Of a stretch of DNA of 23,293 nucleotides, positions 14,245 through 22,336 are shown piece after piece. A program made the position numbers and the translations under genes. Source of the stretch: an uncultured Clostridium sp. (GTDB lineage Bacteria > Bacillota > Clostridia > Lachnospirales > Lachnospiraceae); NCBI GenBank assembly GCA_900541315.1, contig UQJF01000037.1, positions 1 through 23,293 of the forward strand, written 5' to 3'. Under the pieces are notes generated by a model, which ran no database searches, was not told where the DNA came from, and saw only the letters and a program-made list of their open reading frames with translations. Position 1 is the stretch's first letter. Each line of letters starts with the position of its first letter.

Positions 14245-15054
14245 CTAAGCCAGCATGAACTTCTCTACTACCAGACCTACACCATCCTCATTGTTGGAAG
14301 CAGTAATATAGTCAGCTGCTTTCCTTACAGGAAGAACTGCATTTTCCATGGCAACCCCAAGTCCGGCATACTGGATCATGGTCAGATCATTGTAACCGTC
14401 CCCACAGGCGATCATTTCTTCCTTTGTCATGCCTAAATGCTGCAGCAGGCGCTCTAAAGACTGTGCTTTATCAATTCCTTTTGGAAGAACCTCCAGAAAA
14501 TAAGGTTCTGAACGGTATACCGCAAAGTTCTTTCCCATAGCTACCTTTACCTTCGGCTCCACAGTCGCCAGATAATCCCCATCATCTAACAGAAGGAATT
14601 TTGCTACCGGAAAGTTTACATGTTCTTCCATATCATCTACCTGGCGCAGAGTCAGGTGATTGATCTTTGACTCCTTGTGAGCATAGATACAGGCATCATT
14701 GTTAGTAATGATCTCCTCACCCTCATAAGTCAGGAAATCCACCCCATATTCCTTTGCCAAACCCATGATCTTTTTATTTGCTTCTACCGGAAGCAGGGAG
14801 GAAAAAATCACTTCTCCTGTTTTGCAGTTGGTGATCATACCGCCATTGTAAGATAAAATATAGCTTCCAAACCGGGCCAGTTCCAGTTCTTTTGCCAAAG
14901 GTTCTACTCCTGCTGTTGGACGGCCTGATGCCAGGACCACAATCTTGCCTGCTTCCTGTGCTTTCATAAGGGCTTCTTTGGTCCTTGGTGTGATGATCTT
15001 GTCTCTATTTGTCAGTGTTCCGTCCAGATCCAGGACGATGATCTTGTAATCCAT
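14245..15054 (-). CDS. Cof-type HAD-IIB family phosphatase
   Basis: This is a cytosolic phosphohydrolase of the haloacid dehalogenase superfamily, acting on sugar phosphates or similar small metabolites. The 269-residue protein has all four HAD motifs: LDLDGTLT at 8-15 (nucleophile Asp9 and Asp11), LASGRPT at about 41-47, a Lys in KGIDKAQSLE, and GDGYNDLTM near residue 218. The large insert between the second and third motifs is the Cof-type (C2B) cap. ATG 15054 follows GAGG by six bases. It is monocistronic, with its own promoter and terminator. Members of this group are promiscuous, so no substrate is named. Confidence 0.92.
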   Translation of the reverse strand: MDYKIIVLDLDGTLTNRDKIITPRTKEALMKAQEAGKIVVLASGRPTAGVEPLAKELELARFGSYILSYNGGMITNCKTGEVIFSSLLPVEANKKIMGLAKEYGVDFLTYEGEEIITNNDACIYAHKESKINHLTLRQVDDMEEHVNFPVAKFLLLDDGDYLATVEPKVKVAMGKNFAVYRSEPYFLEVLPKGIDKAQSLERLLQHLGMTKEEMIACGDGYNDLTMIQYAGLGVAMENAVLPVRKAADYITASNNEDGVGLVVEKFMLA

Positions 15055-15097
15055 ATTTAACCTCGCTTTTTTGGTTTCTCATTACTGCTAAAAGCAG

Positions 15098-15143
15098 AAA
15101 AAAGGCTGCTATAAAATGGTACTTTCATTTTTATAACAGCCTT
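15098..15143 (-). terminator. terminator of the ABC importer operon
   Basis: AAGGCTG and TATAAAA (15102-15116, with one mismatch) pair with TTTTATA and CAGCCTT (15129-15143). On the minus strand the stem is followed by TTTTTT. It lies 43 bases past the stop of the substrate-binding protein gene. Confidence 0.88.
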
Positions 15144-15172
15144 ATTATATCCTATAACTCTTTCACCTACAA
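15144..15172 (-). promoter_or_regulatory. promoter of the HAD phosphatase gene, overlapping a terminator
   Basis: On the minus strand, TTGTAG (15167-15172), a 17-base spacer and a perfect TATAAT (15144-15149) predict a start near 15137, inside the first arm of the terminator hairpin at 15102-15143. The -35 is weak. Confidence 0.5.
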
Positions 15173-15186
15173 TCAACAAATGATAT

Positions 15187-16236
15187 TTATTTCACATCCA
15201 GGATCAATGATGCCACATCTACAGGATTTTCGATCATGCCAGTATCTTCCATAAACTTCTCTGTTTTTTCCATGGCCTCAATATCGCTGTCCTTGATCTC
15301 CATATTAAAATCATAAAGACCATACATTTCTTCTACTGCTGCTTCCTCTAAACCAGTTGCTTTTGCAGTAGCTGCTACTGCTGCTGCGTGGTCTGCATCC
15401 ATTTTATCTAATACCTGCTTCTGGGCAGTAAGGAAAGCTTTTACCAGTTCCGGATGTTCTTCGTAGAATTTTTCACTGGTTGCAGTAACGATGGTTGCCT
15501 CTGTAAGGCCTTCACCGTCTGTTACTACATAATAACCGTCTTTTTCCATATTGTAGGCAGTCGGTCCTGCAAGTAAAGCTGCATCTACACTTCCTCCAGC
15601 TAAAGCAGCCTGTGCATCCGGGATTCCCATTGCCATAAATTCAATATCATCCTCTGTCATTCCTTCATTGTTTAAATACGCAACTAACAGTTCATGTAAA
15701 ATGGTTCCTTTGGGACCTGCTACTTTCTTTCCCTTCAGGTCTTTTGCCGTTTTAATACTGCCATCCTTTGCAAACAGCTTAAATGCCTTTGGAGAGCGGC
15801 TGTAAATGCTCATGATCTTAATATCGGCATCATTGGAAGCAGATAAAATAACAGAAGTTGCGCCTACTGCATTTAAAAACTGGATGTCCCCGGAAGCTAA
15901 TGCCTGGGTCTGCTCCGGTCCTGTAGTCAGATCTGAATACTGGATGTCATAGCCCATTGGACCAAATACACTGGCAAAGATCTCCTGGTCCTGCTCTACG
16001 ATACTTGGCACATTTAACGGGGATTTTACATAGGTCACAGATAAAGTACCATTTTTCTCTGTTTCTGCTTTGGACTCTGCTGCGTTTGCTTGTGTACTTT
16101 CTGCTTCTGTATTTTCCTGTGTACTTGCCTGCGCGTTCTGTGGCTGTGCCTGGGTTTCGGCATTTTTTGCTCCGCAGCCCCCTAAAATTCCCACTGCTGC
16201 CAGCACTGCTGCTGCATAAAGATTCCATTTTTTCAT
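15187..16236 (-). CDS. substrate-binding lipoprotein, sulfonate/taurine/nitrate ABC importer class
   Basis: This extracellular binding protein feeds an ABC importer. The 349 residues start with a lipoprotein signal whose lipobox LGGC (18-21) gives lipidated Cys21. A linker rich in Gln, Ala and Glu (about 25-60) follows, then an NMT1/SsuA-type domain (VTYVKSPLNVPSIVEQ, LASGDIQFLNAVGATSVI, DLKGKKVAGPKGTILHELL, AGGSVDAALLAGPTAYNM). ATG 16236 is nine bases after GGGAGG. The permease and ATPase genes lie directly upstream in the same operon and a terminator follows. The class covers alkanesulfonates, taurine, nitrate and thiamine precursors. The sequence does not show which, and the gene could be assigned as ssuA, tauA or a relative. 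Confidence 0.88.
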   Translation of the reverse strand: MKKWNLYAAAVLAAVGILGGCGAKNAETQAQPQNAQASTQENTEAESTQANAAESKAETEKNGTLSVTYVKSPLNVPSIVEQDQEIFASVFGPMGYDIQYSDLTTGPEQTQALASGDIQFLNAVGATSVILSASNDADIKIMSIYSRSPKAFKLFAKDGSIKTAKDLKGKKVAGPKGTILHELLVAYLNNEGMTEDDIEFMAMGIPDAQAALAGGSVDAALLAGPTAYNMEKDGYYVVTDGEGLTEATIVTATSEKFYEEHPELVKAFLTAQKQVLDKMDADHAAAVAATAKATGLEEAAVEEMYGLYDFNMEIKDSDIEAMEKTEKFMEDTGMIENPVDVASLILDVK

Positions 16237-16336
16237 ATTTCATTTCCTCCCATATTGTTTTTAAATTTTAATTTTTAAATATTTTAACCCCTCTGATACC
16301 GGATTGCTATGTGCTTTGCACTCCCACAATTCTATT

Positions 16337-17095
16337 TTACATTGCAGGCTTGTTTTCCAGTGTTTTAACGATCTCCCGTTTGATATTGATCATTTCTTCC
16401 GATAACAGGTCTCTGGGATATGGCATTTCTTTCCCAATATCAAACCACCTTCCCACTTTCCCATTTTCCATGATAAGGATCTCATCCCCTAAAAGCAGGG
16501 ACTCATCTACGCTGTGGGTGACAAACAATGCCCCCATCCTTTCCTCTGCACAGATCCGTAAAAACTCCTTTTGCATGGTCTGTCTTGTAAAATGATCCAG
16601 GGCTGCAAATGGTTCATCCATTAACAGATAGGAGGCATCACAGGCCAGCGCCCGTCCTAAAGCTGCCCTCTGCATCATTCCGCCTGACAGCTGGTCTGGA
16701 TAGGCATTTCCAAATTTTTCCAAACCCGTAAGCTTCAAGAGACCTTCTGCCCTTTCCTTTAACTGATTTTTAGAATATTTCTTTTTATCTGCTCCAAACA
16801 AAATATTCTGCTCCAGCGTCAGCCATGGCATCAGCCGTGGTTCCTGAAAGACTACTCCCAGCTTTTCCTGTTTTTCAAAAAGGATCTCTCCCCCGTCCAG
16901 GCTTTCAAGACCTGCCAGAATGCGAAGCAGCGTGGTTTTTCCGCAGCCGCTGCGGCCAAGTATCACTGTGATCTTTTCTGTATCCAGCTCTGTGGAAAAC
17001 TGCCTTAACACAGGATGCCTTTTTTTTGATACTTCAAAGCTTTTCTCCAGCTGTTTTAATCTGATCTCAGCTATTTTCCACACCTCCCCTGACAC
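16337..17095 (-). CDS. ABC importer ATPase (SsuB/TauB type)
   Basis: This ATPase powers the importer with the adjacent permease and lipoprotein. All nucleotide-binding motifs are present: Walker A GRSGCGKTT (about 48-56), Q-loop VFQEPRLMPW, signature LSGGMMQRAALGRALA, Walker B YLLMDEPFAALD and the switch histidine in THSVDE. The start is unclear. The frame overlaps the permease by 29 bases. GTG 17095 has no good site, GTG 17083 is fused to the GGGGAGG sequence at 17081-17087, and the best spaced position after that site would be an ATA. Translation is probably coupled to the permease stop. I give the longest form, 252 residues; the true protein may lack up to seven N-terminal residues. Confidence 0.9.
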   Translation of the reverse strand: MSGEVWKIAEIRLKQLEKSFEVSKKRHPVLRQFSTELDTEKITVILGRSGCGKTTLLRILAGLESLDGGEILFEKQEKLGVVFQEPRLMPWLTLEQNILFGADKKKYSKNQLKERAEGLLKLTGLEKFGNAYPDQLSGGMMQRAALGRALACDASYLLMDEPFAALDHFTRQTMQKEFLRICAEERMGALFVTHSVDESLLLGDEILIMENGKVGRWFDIGKEMPYPRDLLSEEMINIKREIVKTLENKPAM

Positions 17096-17861
17096 ATTTT
17101 TTGATGATCCACAAAAACACTTTATCGCATAGCAGACCTGTCAGGCCGATCACAAAGATCCCTACGATCACTTTATCTGAACGGGACATCTGCTGGGCAT
17201 CCAGGATCAGGTATCCAAGTCCTTTTCCTGCTGCAATCATTTCTGCACCGATAATAGCCCGCCAGCTGTATCCAAGACCAATCCGCATTCCCACTAAGAT
17301 ATCCGGAAGCGCCCAGAAAAGCCTGATCTTAAAAAAACTGGCTGTTTTTGACAGACCACAGGTCTTTCCTACTTCCAAAAGCTTTTTATCGCAGGAAAGA
17401 AGGCCTTTACGGATGTTCATAAACATAGGAAAAAAGGACGCAAGCACAATAATGATGATCTTTGACGTTTCCCCAATACCAACCCAAAGGATCAAAAGAG
17501 CGATCAGGCTGATCGGCGGCACATTCCTCATAAATTCCACATAAGGACCATAATAAACTTCCAGATCTTTTTTCAGGGCCGCCAGCATTCCCAGACAGAA
17601 AGCACATAAAAAAGATATGGAAAAACCAGTAAGGACGCGGTTAAAACTTACTGAAATATGCTTAAACAGTGTTCCATTTCCCAACATGGTCAAAAAAGAA
17701 CTCCATACTTTTCCTGGCCCCGGAAGCACATAAGCGCTCCATTTTCCTGACAGAAATGCCAGCTGCCAGAGGATCAGAAGGACCAGTGCCGGAATACAGG
17801 CCTTTATCAACGCTGTAAAAGCCTGAAAGCCTTTTTCCTGTTCCTGTCCGCATTTTTGCAA
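17067..17861 (-). CDS. ABC importer permease (SsuC/TauC type, binding-protein-dependent)
   Basis: This membrane permease has 264 residues and about six transmembrane segments. It carries the EAA loop region typical of importer permeases: EVGKTCGLSKTASFFKIRLFWALPDILVGMRIGLGYSW, where the conserved glycine is seen before the second helix. The best start is TTG 17861, seven bases after an AAGGGGG site; upstream codons to 17927 lack any site and belong to the leader. The gene is first of three (permease, ATPase, lipoprotein) and overlaps the ATPase gene at its end. A good promoter lies 82 bases upstream. As with the lipoprotein, the substrate class is sulfonate, taurine or nitrate-like. Confidence 0.88.
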   Translation of the reverse strand: MQKCGQEQEKGFQAFTALIKACIPALVLLILWQLAFLSGKWSAYVLPGPGKVWSSFLTMLGNGTLFKHISVSFNRVLTGFSISFLCAFCLGMLAALKKDLEVYYGPYVEFMRNVPPISLIALLILWVGIGETSKIIIIVLASFFPMFMNIRKGLLSCDKKLLEVGKTCGLSKTASFFKIRLFWALPDILVGMRIGLGYSWRAIIGAEMIAAGKGLGYLILDAQQMSRSDKVIVGIFVIGLTGLLCDKVFLWIIKKCVRGGVENS

Positions 17862-17942
17862 AAAAATACCCCCTTTCCATCTTTTACGACTGCATAACAC
17901 GTTAAAAGGCGCGAAATACAGACACAAAAGCCAAAAGAGGGC

Positions 17943-17971
17943 ATTGTATCTTTTCTATAAACATAAATCAA
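17943..17971 (-). promoter_or_regulatory. sigma-A promoter of the ABC importer operon
   Basis: On the minus strand, TTGATT (17966-17971), a 17-base spacer and TACAAT (17943-17948) form a strong promoter. The leader is about 75 bases and begins with a CCCTCTTTT stretch that could pair with the AAAGGGGG ribosome binding site near its end. Confidence 0.75.
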
Positions 17972-18034
17972 GATCCGACCAGCTGTTCTGGGCTGCAAAA
18001 CAGGCGGAACGTTCTTTCATAAGCTTGTCTATTT

Positions 18035-18109
18035 ATTTTCAGCGTCTTTCACTCAGAAAGTGATTTACACAGTCTTTGTGTCAGTCACTTCCCATCATAC
18101 GCTGAAAAT
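18035..18109. repeat. 75-bp hairpin element after the exporter operon
   Basis: ATTTTCAGCGT (18035-18045) is a perfect 11-bp inverted match to ACGCTGAAAAT (18099-18109). Inside, AGTGA/TCACT and ACACA/TGTGT stack toward the tip. It starts 28 bases past the stop of the last exporter gene. Neither strand has a U-tract after the stem, so it is not a standard terminator. It may be an RNA-stabilising or REP-like structure. Confidence 0.6.
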
Positions 18110-18136
18110 GAAATGGCGTCAACTATTATAAAAATC

Positions 18137-19279
18137 TTAATGAAGAAAATAGTACGGCAAAAACAGCCGTCCTATCCACCCAATGGATGGCACAAAGCGG
18201 CCTATATCCACAAAAACAGGGGTAAAGATCAGGCTTCCCATGAGAAAGAAAGGGATCAGGCACAACAGGATGCTGCTGCTTCTTACCAGAAGCTTCAGTA
18301 TCCAGGCGTAGACGCCTGCTGCTGTGGTGTAAAGGATAAGTTCTGCTATCTGAAAGATCCCAGATATTCCGCTTTTTAAAATCCCGGCAAAAAACAGCGC
18401 CAGAATCCCTGATATGAAAGACAGCACCGGAAGTGCCAGAAACATGACTATCTGGCAGCTTTGCTTTTCTCCTGAATGTAATGTGGAAAAAAGACCCTTT
18501 TTCTCATCTTCTTTTAGAATGCAGGCGCTGTAAAGGGACATTATGAAAATGATCACTGCATTAATCCCTTTTACAGGAAAAATGTTGTTTGCAGATTTAG
18601 TCCGGACATGGTCCGCATCAATTTGAATATCTCCATAAACATATTCAAAATGGAAAATATTTCCATTTGCATACCATGTATCGTACAGATCTCCTGTTGC
18701 TTCATCCTGCATGTGATCCACCAGTATCTGGCGGTCATACAGTCTTGCCAGTGCTGCAAATATGCTTTCTGTAGAAAGGGAGCCTGTTACTGTAGATGGG
18801 GATGTATACAATGTTATTGTGTTTTTTATCTTTTTATTTCGCAGACGTTCTCCCAGATCTTCCGGTACCACATAGCCGCATTCTGCTTTTTCTGATGCCA
18901 CATGAGCCTTCAGCTGTTCTTCGCTGTCACAGAGATAAAACCAGAATAAGCTTTCGGACTCTGCAGATGCACCGTTGGTATTATCAGCTTCTTTTACAGA
19001 ACTGTTTAACAGATCCTTTACCAGCTGTATTCCCATATTTTTCCAGTTTTGTTCTGGATCATATTCTCCTAATCCGTTTTTTTGCTCCACATTTTCCGAA
19101 AGATCCACATTTTCCCCGTCTGTCTCCTGAAGATACAACGCGATCTTTATTCCCTCATTTTCTGGGTGAACATACTTTCCGGCTATCCATGCTGTCACCG
19201 GCAGAAGAAGCAGTGCAAGCAGTATCCCCGGCTTTTTCAAATACCGCTTACAGGAAAGAAAAAACCATACAAATACCAT
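18137..19279 (-). CDS. ABC-2 type exporter permease, second subunit
   Basis: This membrane protein of about 380 residues has one transmembrane segment near 17-36, a large extracytoplasmic region to about 235, and four or five further segments to the end (INAVIIFIMSLYSACIL, MFLALPVLSFISGILALFFAGIL, LILYTTAAGVYAWIL, LLCLIPFFLMGSLIF). This is the layout of ABC-2 exporter subunits. It is the last gene of the four-gene operon and overlaps the previous permease. ATG 19279 follows AGGAAG by eight bases. TTG 19285, ten bases after AAGGAGG and overlapping the upstream TGA, is an alternative that adds two residues. The ending PYYFLH is hydrophobic. The exported substrate is unknown. Confidence 0.87.
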   Translation of the reverse strand: MVFVWFFLSCKRYLKKPGILLALLLLPVTAWIAGKYVHPENEGIKIALYLQETDGENVDLSENVEQKNGLGEYDPEQNWKNMGIQLVKDLLNSSVKEADNTNGASAESESLFWFYLCDSEEQLKAHVASEKAECGYVVPEDLGERLRNKKIKNTITLYTSPSTVTGSLSTESIFAALARLYDRQILVDHMQDEATGDLYDTWYANGNIFHFEYVYGDIQIDADHVRTKSANNIFPVKGINAVIIFIMSLYSACILKEDEKKGLFSTLHSGEKQSCQIVMFLALPVLSFISGILALFFAGILKSGISGIFQIAELILYTTAAGVYAWILKLLVRSSSILLCLIPFFLMGSLIFTPVFVDIGRFVPSIGWIGRLFLPYYFLH

Positions 19280-19281
19280 TT

Positions 19282-20490
19282 TCAATCTTCCTGCACCTCC
19301 TTAAACCAGCTGACCAGAAAACCGGCTGTAAAAAGTACCATCAGACGGAGTATTTCATTTTTTCCCATGCTTTCTGTTACCATAGACCGGAAAGCATCCA
19401 TCAATACTGCTGTTGGCATACAGGAAGATACTCTTTGTACTGCCTGGGGCAAAAATACCTTAGGCAAAAAACCGCCTGCTGCAAAATGGCTGACAGTCGT
19501 CACCAAAAACAGGAGCAGAACTCCCCCAGGCAGACTGCCGGATAGCCGGAAAAGTCCATTACAGAAAGCTGCTGCCGACAGATCGGTCAATACTGACAAA
19601 GCTATGATCTTTGCAAATTCTAAAGACAACAGATGCTTCACCGGGATCTGGTCCATAACAACAGCTGCGCTTACACCAGGAAGGGTAATGCAAAAAAGCA
19701 GAAAACTTAATCCCAGGATCCGTCCCGCAGTCCTGATCCCCGGCCCCATTCCTGCTCCGTCAAGGCTTTCTCTCATACCCTTATTCCATGGAAGAAGGAA
19801 ACCAGCCACAGACAATACGGAAAAAAGCAAGACCAGCACACTGGCACTGATCCCGTAAAAACAGGTTATGCTTATGTTTCCGGCCCCGTCTATTTTCACC
19901 TTCTTAAAATAATCCATTCTTGGAAGGCTGGCTTCCAGGTACAAACGGTTTAATTCATCTTCCAGTGCCGGTATTTCTTCCTGTCTGCCTTTTTTGATCA
20001 GATATTCATCCCCGCTGTAAATACCCGCCTGGGCTGCTCCCAGGGTTTTTGCTCCCCCCTGGGTCAGTTCTTTAAAAATACGGCTTTCCATCTGGGACTG
20101 GTCCGCCAGTACCACTGTTACCGGTGTATTGGTGCCACTCATAATATCCTGCACAAAGCCCTCCGGCATAAAAAGGGCAGCATACACACTGCCCTTTTTT
20201 AGTCCATTTTCCGCTTCTTCCCTGCTCATATTTGTAAAATCACAAAGACTTTTTACACTTTCAAGTGACTGAAGCATTCCCATGGCCCGACGGGACAGCG
20301 GATCCTGTTCCGGAAGGACCACTGCTACTTTAATGCGTCCGGAAATCTTATTTCCATACAGCATATTTTTTCCTAAAAGAGCTCCGCCACTTAAAAGAAG
20401 CACAAGAGCTGCTGTTCCCAGCACCAGAAAAGGAAGGCGTTTTACAGCTCTTTTTAATTCCATTTTCAAATATGACCAGAAAGCTTTCAT
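19282..20490 (-). CDS. ABC-2 type exporter permease, first subunit
   Basis: This 402-residue membrane protein has a transmembrane segment at about 19-40, an extracytoplasmic domain at about 41-212 and five segments near 213-235, 257-277, 284-310, 322-342 and 376-394. The extracytoplasmic domain has the fold pattern of this class (IKVAVVLPEQDPLSRRAMGML, GSVYAALFMPEGFVQDI, TPVTVVLADQSQ), also seen in drug and bacteriocin exporter permeases. ATG 20490 is ten bases after GAGG. The gene starts 64 bases after the anchored protein gene and overlaps the second permease, so the two permeases probably form a heterodimer with one shared ATPase. Confidence 0.88.
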   Translation of the reverse strand: MKAFWSYLKMELKRAVKRLPFLVLGTAALVLLLSGGALLGKNMLYGNKISGRIKVAVVLPEQDPLSRRAMGMLQSLESVKSLCDFTNMSREEAENGLKKGSVYAALFMPEGFVQDIMSGTNTPVTVVLADQSQMESRIFKELTQGGAKTLGAAQAGIYSGDEYLIKKGRQEEIPALEDELNRLYLEASLPRMDYFKKVKIDGAGNISITCFYGISASVLVLLFSVLSVAGFLLPWNKGMRESLDGAGMGPGIRTAGRILGLSFLLFCITLPGVSAAVVMDQIPVKHLLSLEFAKIIALSVLTDLSAAAFCNGLFRLSGSLPGGVLLLFLVTTVSHFAAGGFLPKVFLPQAVQRVSSCMPTAVLMDAFRSMVTESMGKNEILRLMVLFTAGFLVSWFKEVQED

Positions 20491-20554
20491 CCTTTTACAT
20501 CCTCTTTTCCTGTGTCATAACTGTAATATCCGCTGTCATCAGCATTCCAGTTCT

Positions 20555-22183
20555 TTACTGGCTGATCTGTGCTGCAAGGCCAAATACGCCAAATGCCATT
20601 TCCATGGCAACTGCATTCCACTCTTCTTCACTGGCTGCAAATATATCAAAAGTCTCTCCCTCTAACGGCTCTATATCTCCCTCTAATGGACGTAAATAAC
20701 CTTCGCCGGAGAATACAGCACTGTACTGGCCATTTAAGGAAGTAAATTCTGCACTGTCAATGGTTCCATGAAGAGATTTTCCTTTTTCCAGCTCATCCAC
20801 TGTACTATCCACGTTCATGGTAAATAAATTGTCTTCTCCGTCACTGATAGTAATGCGGTTATTTTCTTTTCCCGTTTCACTTTCATAGGTGCTGGAAATT
20901 TCGCCGTTCAGATCGATAATACCTTCTTCAAATACAGAAAAGGTCAGGGAATCTTCTAAATTCTTTCCATCGTAAGTTCCCACACGGTCAGCCCGGATGG
21001 TCACATTGTCCTCATTTGCAGTAAGGCCGATGGTAGTCACAAAATTCTGCAGTCTGTAAGCGCCGCCTTTTACTTCTGCGTGGAAGTCGATCTTCACCTG
21101 TTTTACACCTTCATCCCCTGCAAAGCTTTCTGTATTCACAAAGGTCACTGCATCCATGGCTGCTAAACGGCCGCTTTTATCTACATATACAGTCATCTGC
21201 ACATCTGTAAGTGCTTTATCCACATACTGGATCATGGTTTCCACATTTTCCTTTGTTTCTTCATATGTCTGTTCCTGAAGCTCCTTTACAGACGGGATAT
21301 CGCTTTCTATATCATTTCCAAGAAGTTGGCTCAATTTTACAGTTGTCTCCAGCTGTTTTAAAAAGGCACTTTTAAGTTCTTCATCCTGAAGGAAGAAATC
21401 CGCAGATGTACGTAAAAAGTCTACCATGGAATCTTTACTGATATTAACTGTATAGCCCTTGCAGGTCTCATTTTTCCCATCAACTGTATAAGTGCCCTTT
21501 TCTGCTTTTTCTACTGTCATGGCTGCTTTGAAATTATCCTGTGCTTCACAGCCTTCTTTATAGCGGTCCCATAAGGCTTTTACATCAAAAGCGCCTGCTC
21601 CTTTATCTTCACTGCTGTTTTGTTCTGCCTGGGCTATGAGCTCTTTTATGTAATCATCCAGTGCAGCAACGTCTATGCCGCGCTCCTCTAACATAGGGCC
21701 AAAGAACGGTGAATCTGTAAGCTGCTGGCCCAGATCCTTATTCAGATTCGCTGTAAACACATAACTGGATATCTCCGGCATGGACACCATAACCTTTTTA
21801 TCCCCATAATAGCCATTTACATTTGCAAGATCCATCCCATTGTAAATAGCTGCCAGATTAATGCTGGAATGCAGATTTTCAATATCTGTTTTTCCTGCGA
21901 TCCGCAGTCCGCTTCCTGCATATGCATTAATGTTTTCATCAGAACAGCTGTCTAATTTCAGTGTCAGGCCATATTCCCCATTTTTGCTGGTGTTTTCCAA
22001 AAGCTCTTTTACCCCAAACAATTCTTCCTGTGGGTTGGTCTGCCCTTCTGCATAAACAGACTTAAAAGCGTCAATGACCACATCTTTTGGATCTTTAGCT
22101 GTGGATTTTACATAAAATGCACCTCCTACAGCTACCGCTGCCACTGCTGCTCCTGCTAATATGATCTTTTGTGTTTTTTTCAT
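20555..22183 (-). CDS. large membrane-anchored extracytoplasmic protein of unknown function
   Basis: This 542-residue protein has an N-terminal transmembrane anchor (about 7-25) after a short basic stretch (MKKTQK), so nearly all of it lies outside the membrane. The external part is acidic, with strings such as DSCSDENINAYAGSG, EDKGAGAF and PLEGDIEPLEGE, and looks rich in beta-strands with alternating polar and hydrophobic residues, like a lipid- or ligand-holding scaffold. I recall similar uncharacterised proteins (possibly the DUF6583 group) in Lachnospiraceae, but I cannot confirm this. ATG 22183 follows AGGAG by eleven bases. It sits between the ATPase and permease genes of an ABC-2 exporter, so it probably works with that exporter, for example as an extracellular adaptor or substrate holder. 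Confidence 0.82.
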   Translation of the reverse strand: MKKTQKIILAGAAVAAVAVGGAFYVKSTAKDPKDVVIDAFKSVYAEGQTNPQEELFGVKELLENTSKNGEYGLTLKLDSCSDENINAYAGSGLRIAGKTDIENLHSSINLAAIYNGMDLANVNGYYGDKKVMVSMPEISSYVFTANLNKDLGQQLTDSPFFGPMLEERGIDVAALDDYIKELIAQAEQNSSEDKGAGAFDVKALWDRYKEGCEAQDNFKAAMTVEKAEKGTYTVDGKNETCKGYTVNISKDSMVDFLRTSADFFLQDEELKSAFLKQLETTVKLSQLLGNDIESDIPSVKELQEQTYEETKENVETMIQYVDKALTDVQMTVYVDKSGRLAAMDAVTFVNTESFAGDEGVKQVKIDFHAEVKGGAYRLQNFVTTIGLTANEDNVTIRADRVGTYDGKNLEDSLTFSVFEEGIIDLNGEISSTYESETGKENNRITISDGEDNLFTMNVDSTVDELEKGKSLHGTIDSAEFTSLNGQYSAVFSGEGYLRPLEGDIEPLEGETFDIFAASEEEWNAVAMEMAFGVFGLAAQISQ

Positions 22184-22198
22184 ACGCTTACTTTCTCC

Positions 22199-22330
22199 TC
22201 ACATTGTTTTCAATATTCTCCCGGAATCTTTTGTACCTGATGTACTCCCAGAGTCTTTCCTGTACTTGTTTTTGCGGTCGATTTTCCGCCAGTTACACCC
22301 AAATTTCAAAGGCGGACGCACTGCGGACAT
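22199..22330 (-). CDS. possible 43-residue basic peptide
   Basis: A small frame fills nearly the whole gap between the exporter ATPase and the anchored protein gene. ATG 22330 lies six bases after the ATPase stop, and its TGA ends just before the GAGGAG site of the next gene. The product is strongly basic (about 12 Lys and Arg, few acids) and contains an in-frame repeat, KDSGS and KDSGR. The two copies differ only at third codon positions within KDSG (GAC/GAT and TCT/TCC), which is mild support for coding. Against it: the ribosome binding site is weak (AGTAAAG) and codon use is ordinary or rare (GGG, CGG, ATA). It may be chance. No leader or double-glycine cleavage site is seen. Confidence 0.25.
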   Translation of the reverse strand: MSAVRPPLKFGCNWRKIDRKNKYRKDSGSTSGTKDSGRILKTM

Positions 22331-22336
22331 TTTACT

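Noticed and set aside
18796..19858. Long plus-strand frames of about 250 residues opposite the exporter permeases
   Set aside because: They have His/Pro/Ser-rich random composition, no ribosome binding site, and the minus-strand permease frames have clear membrane segments and family features.
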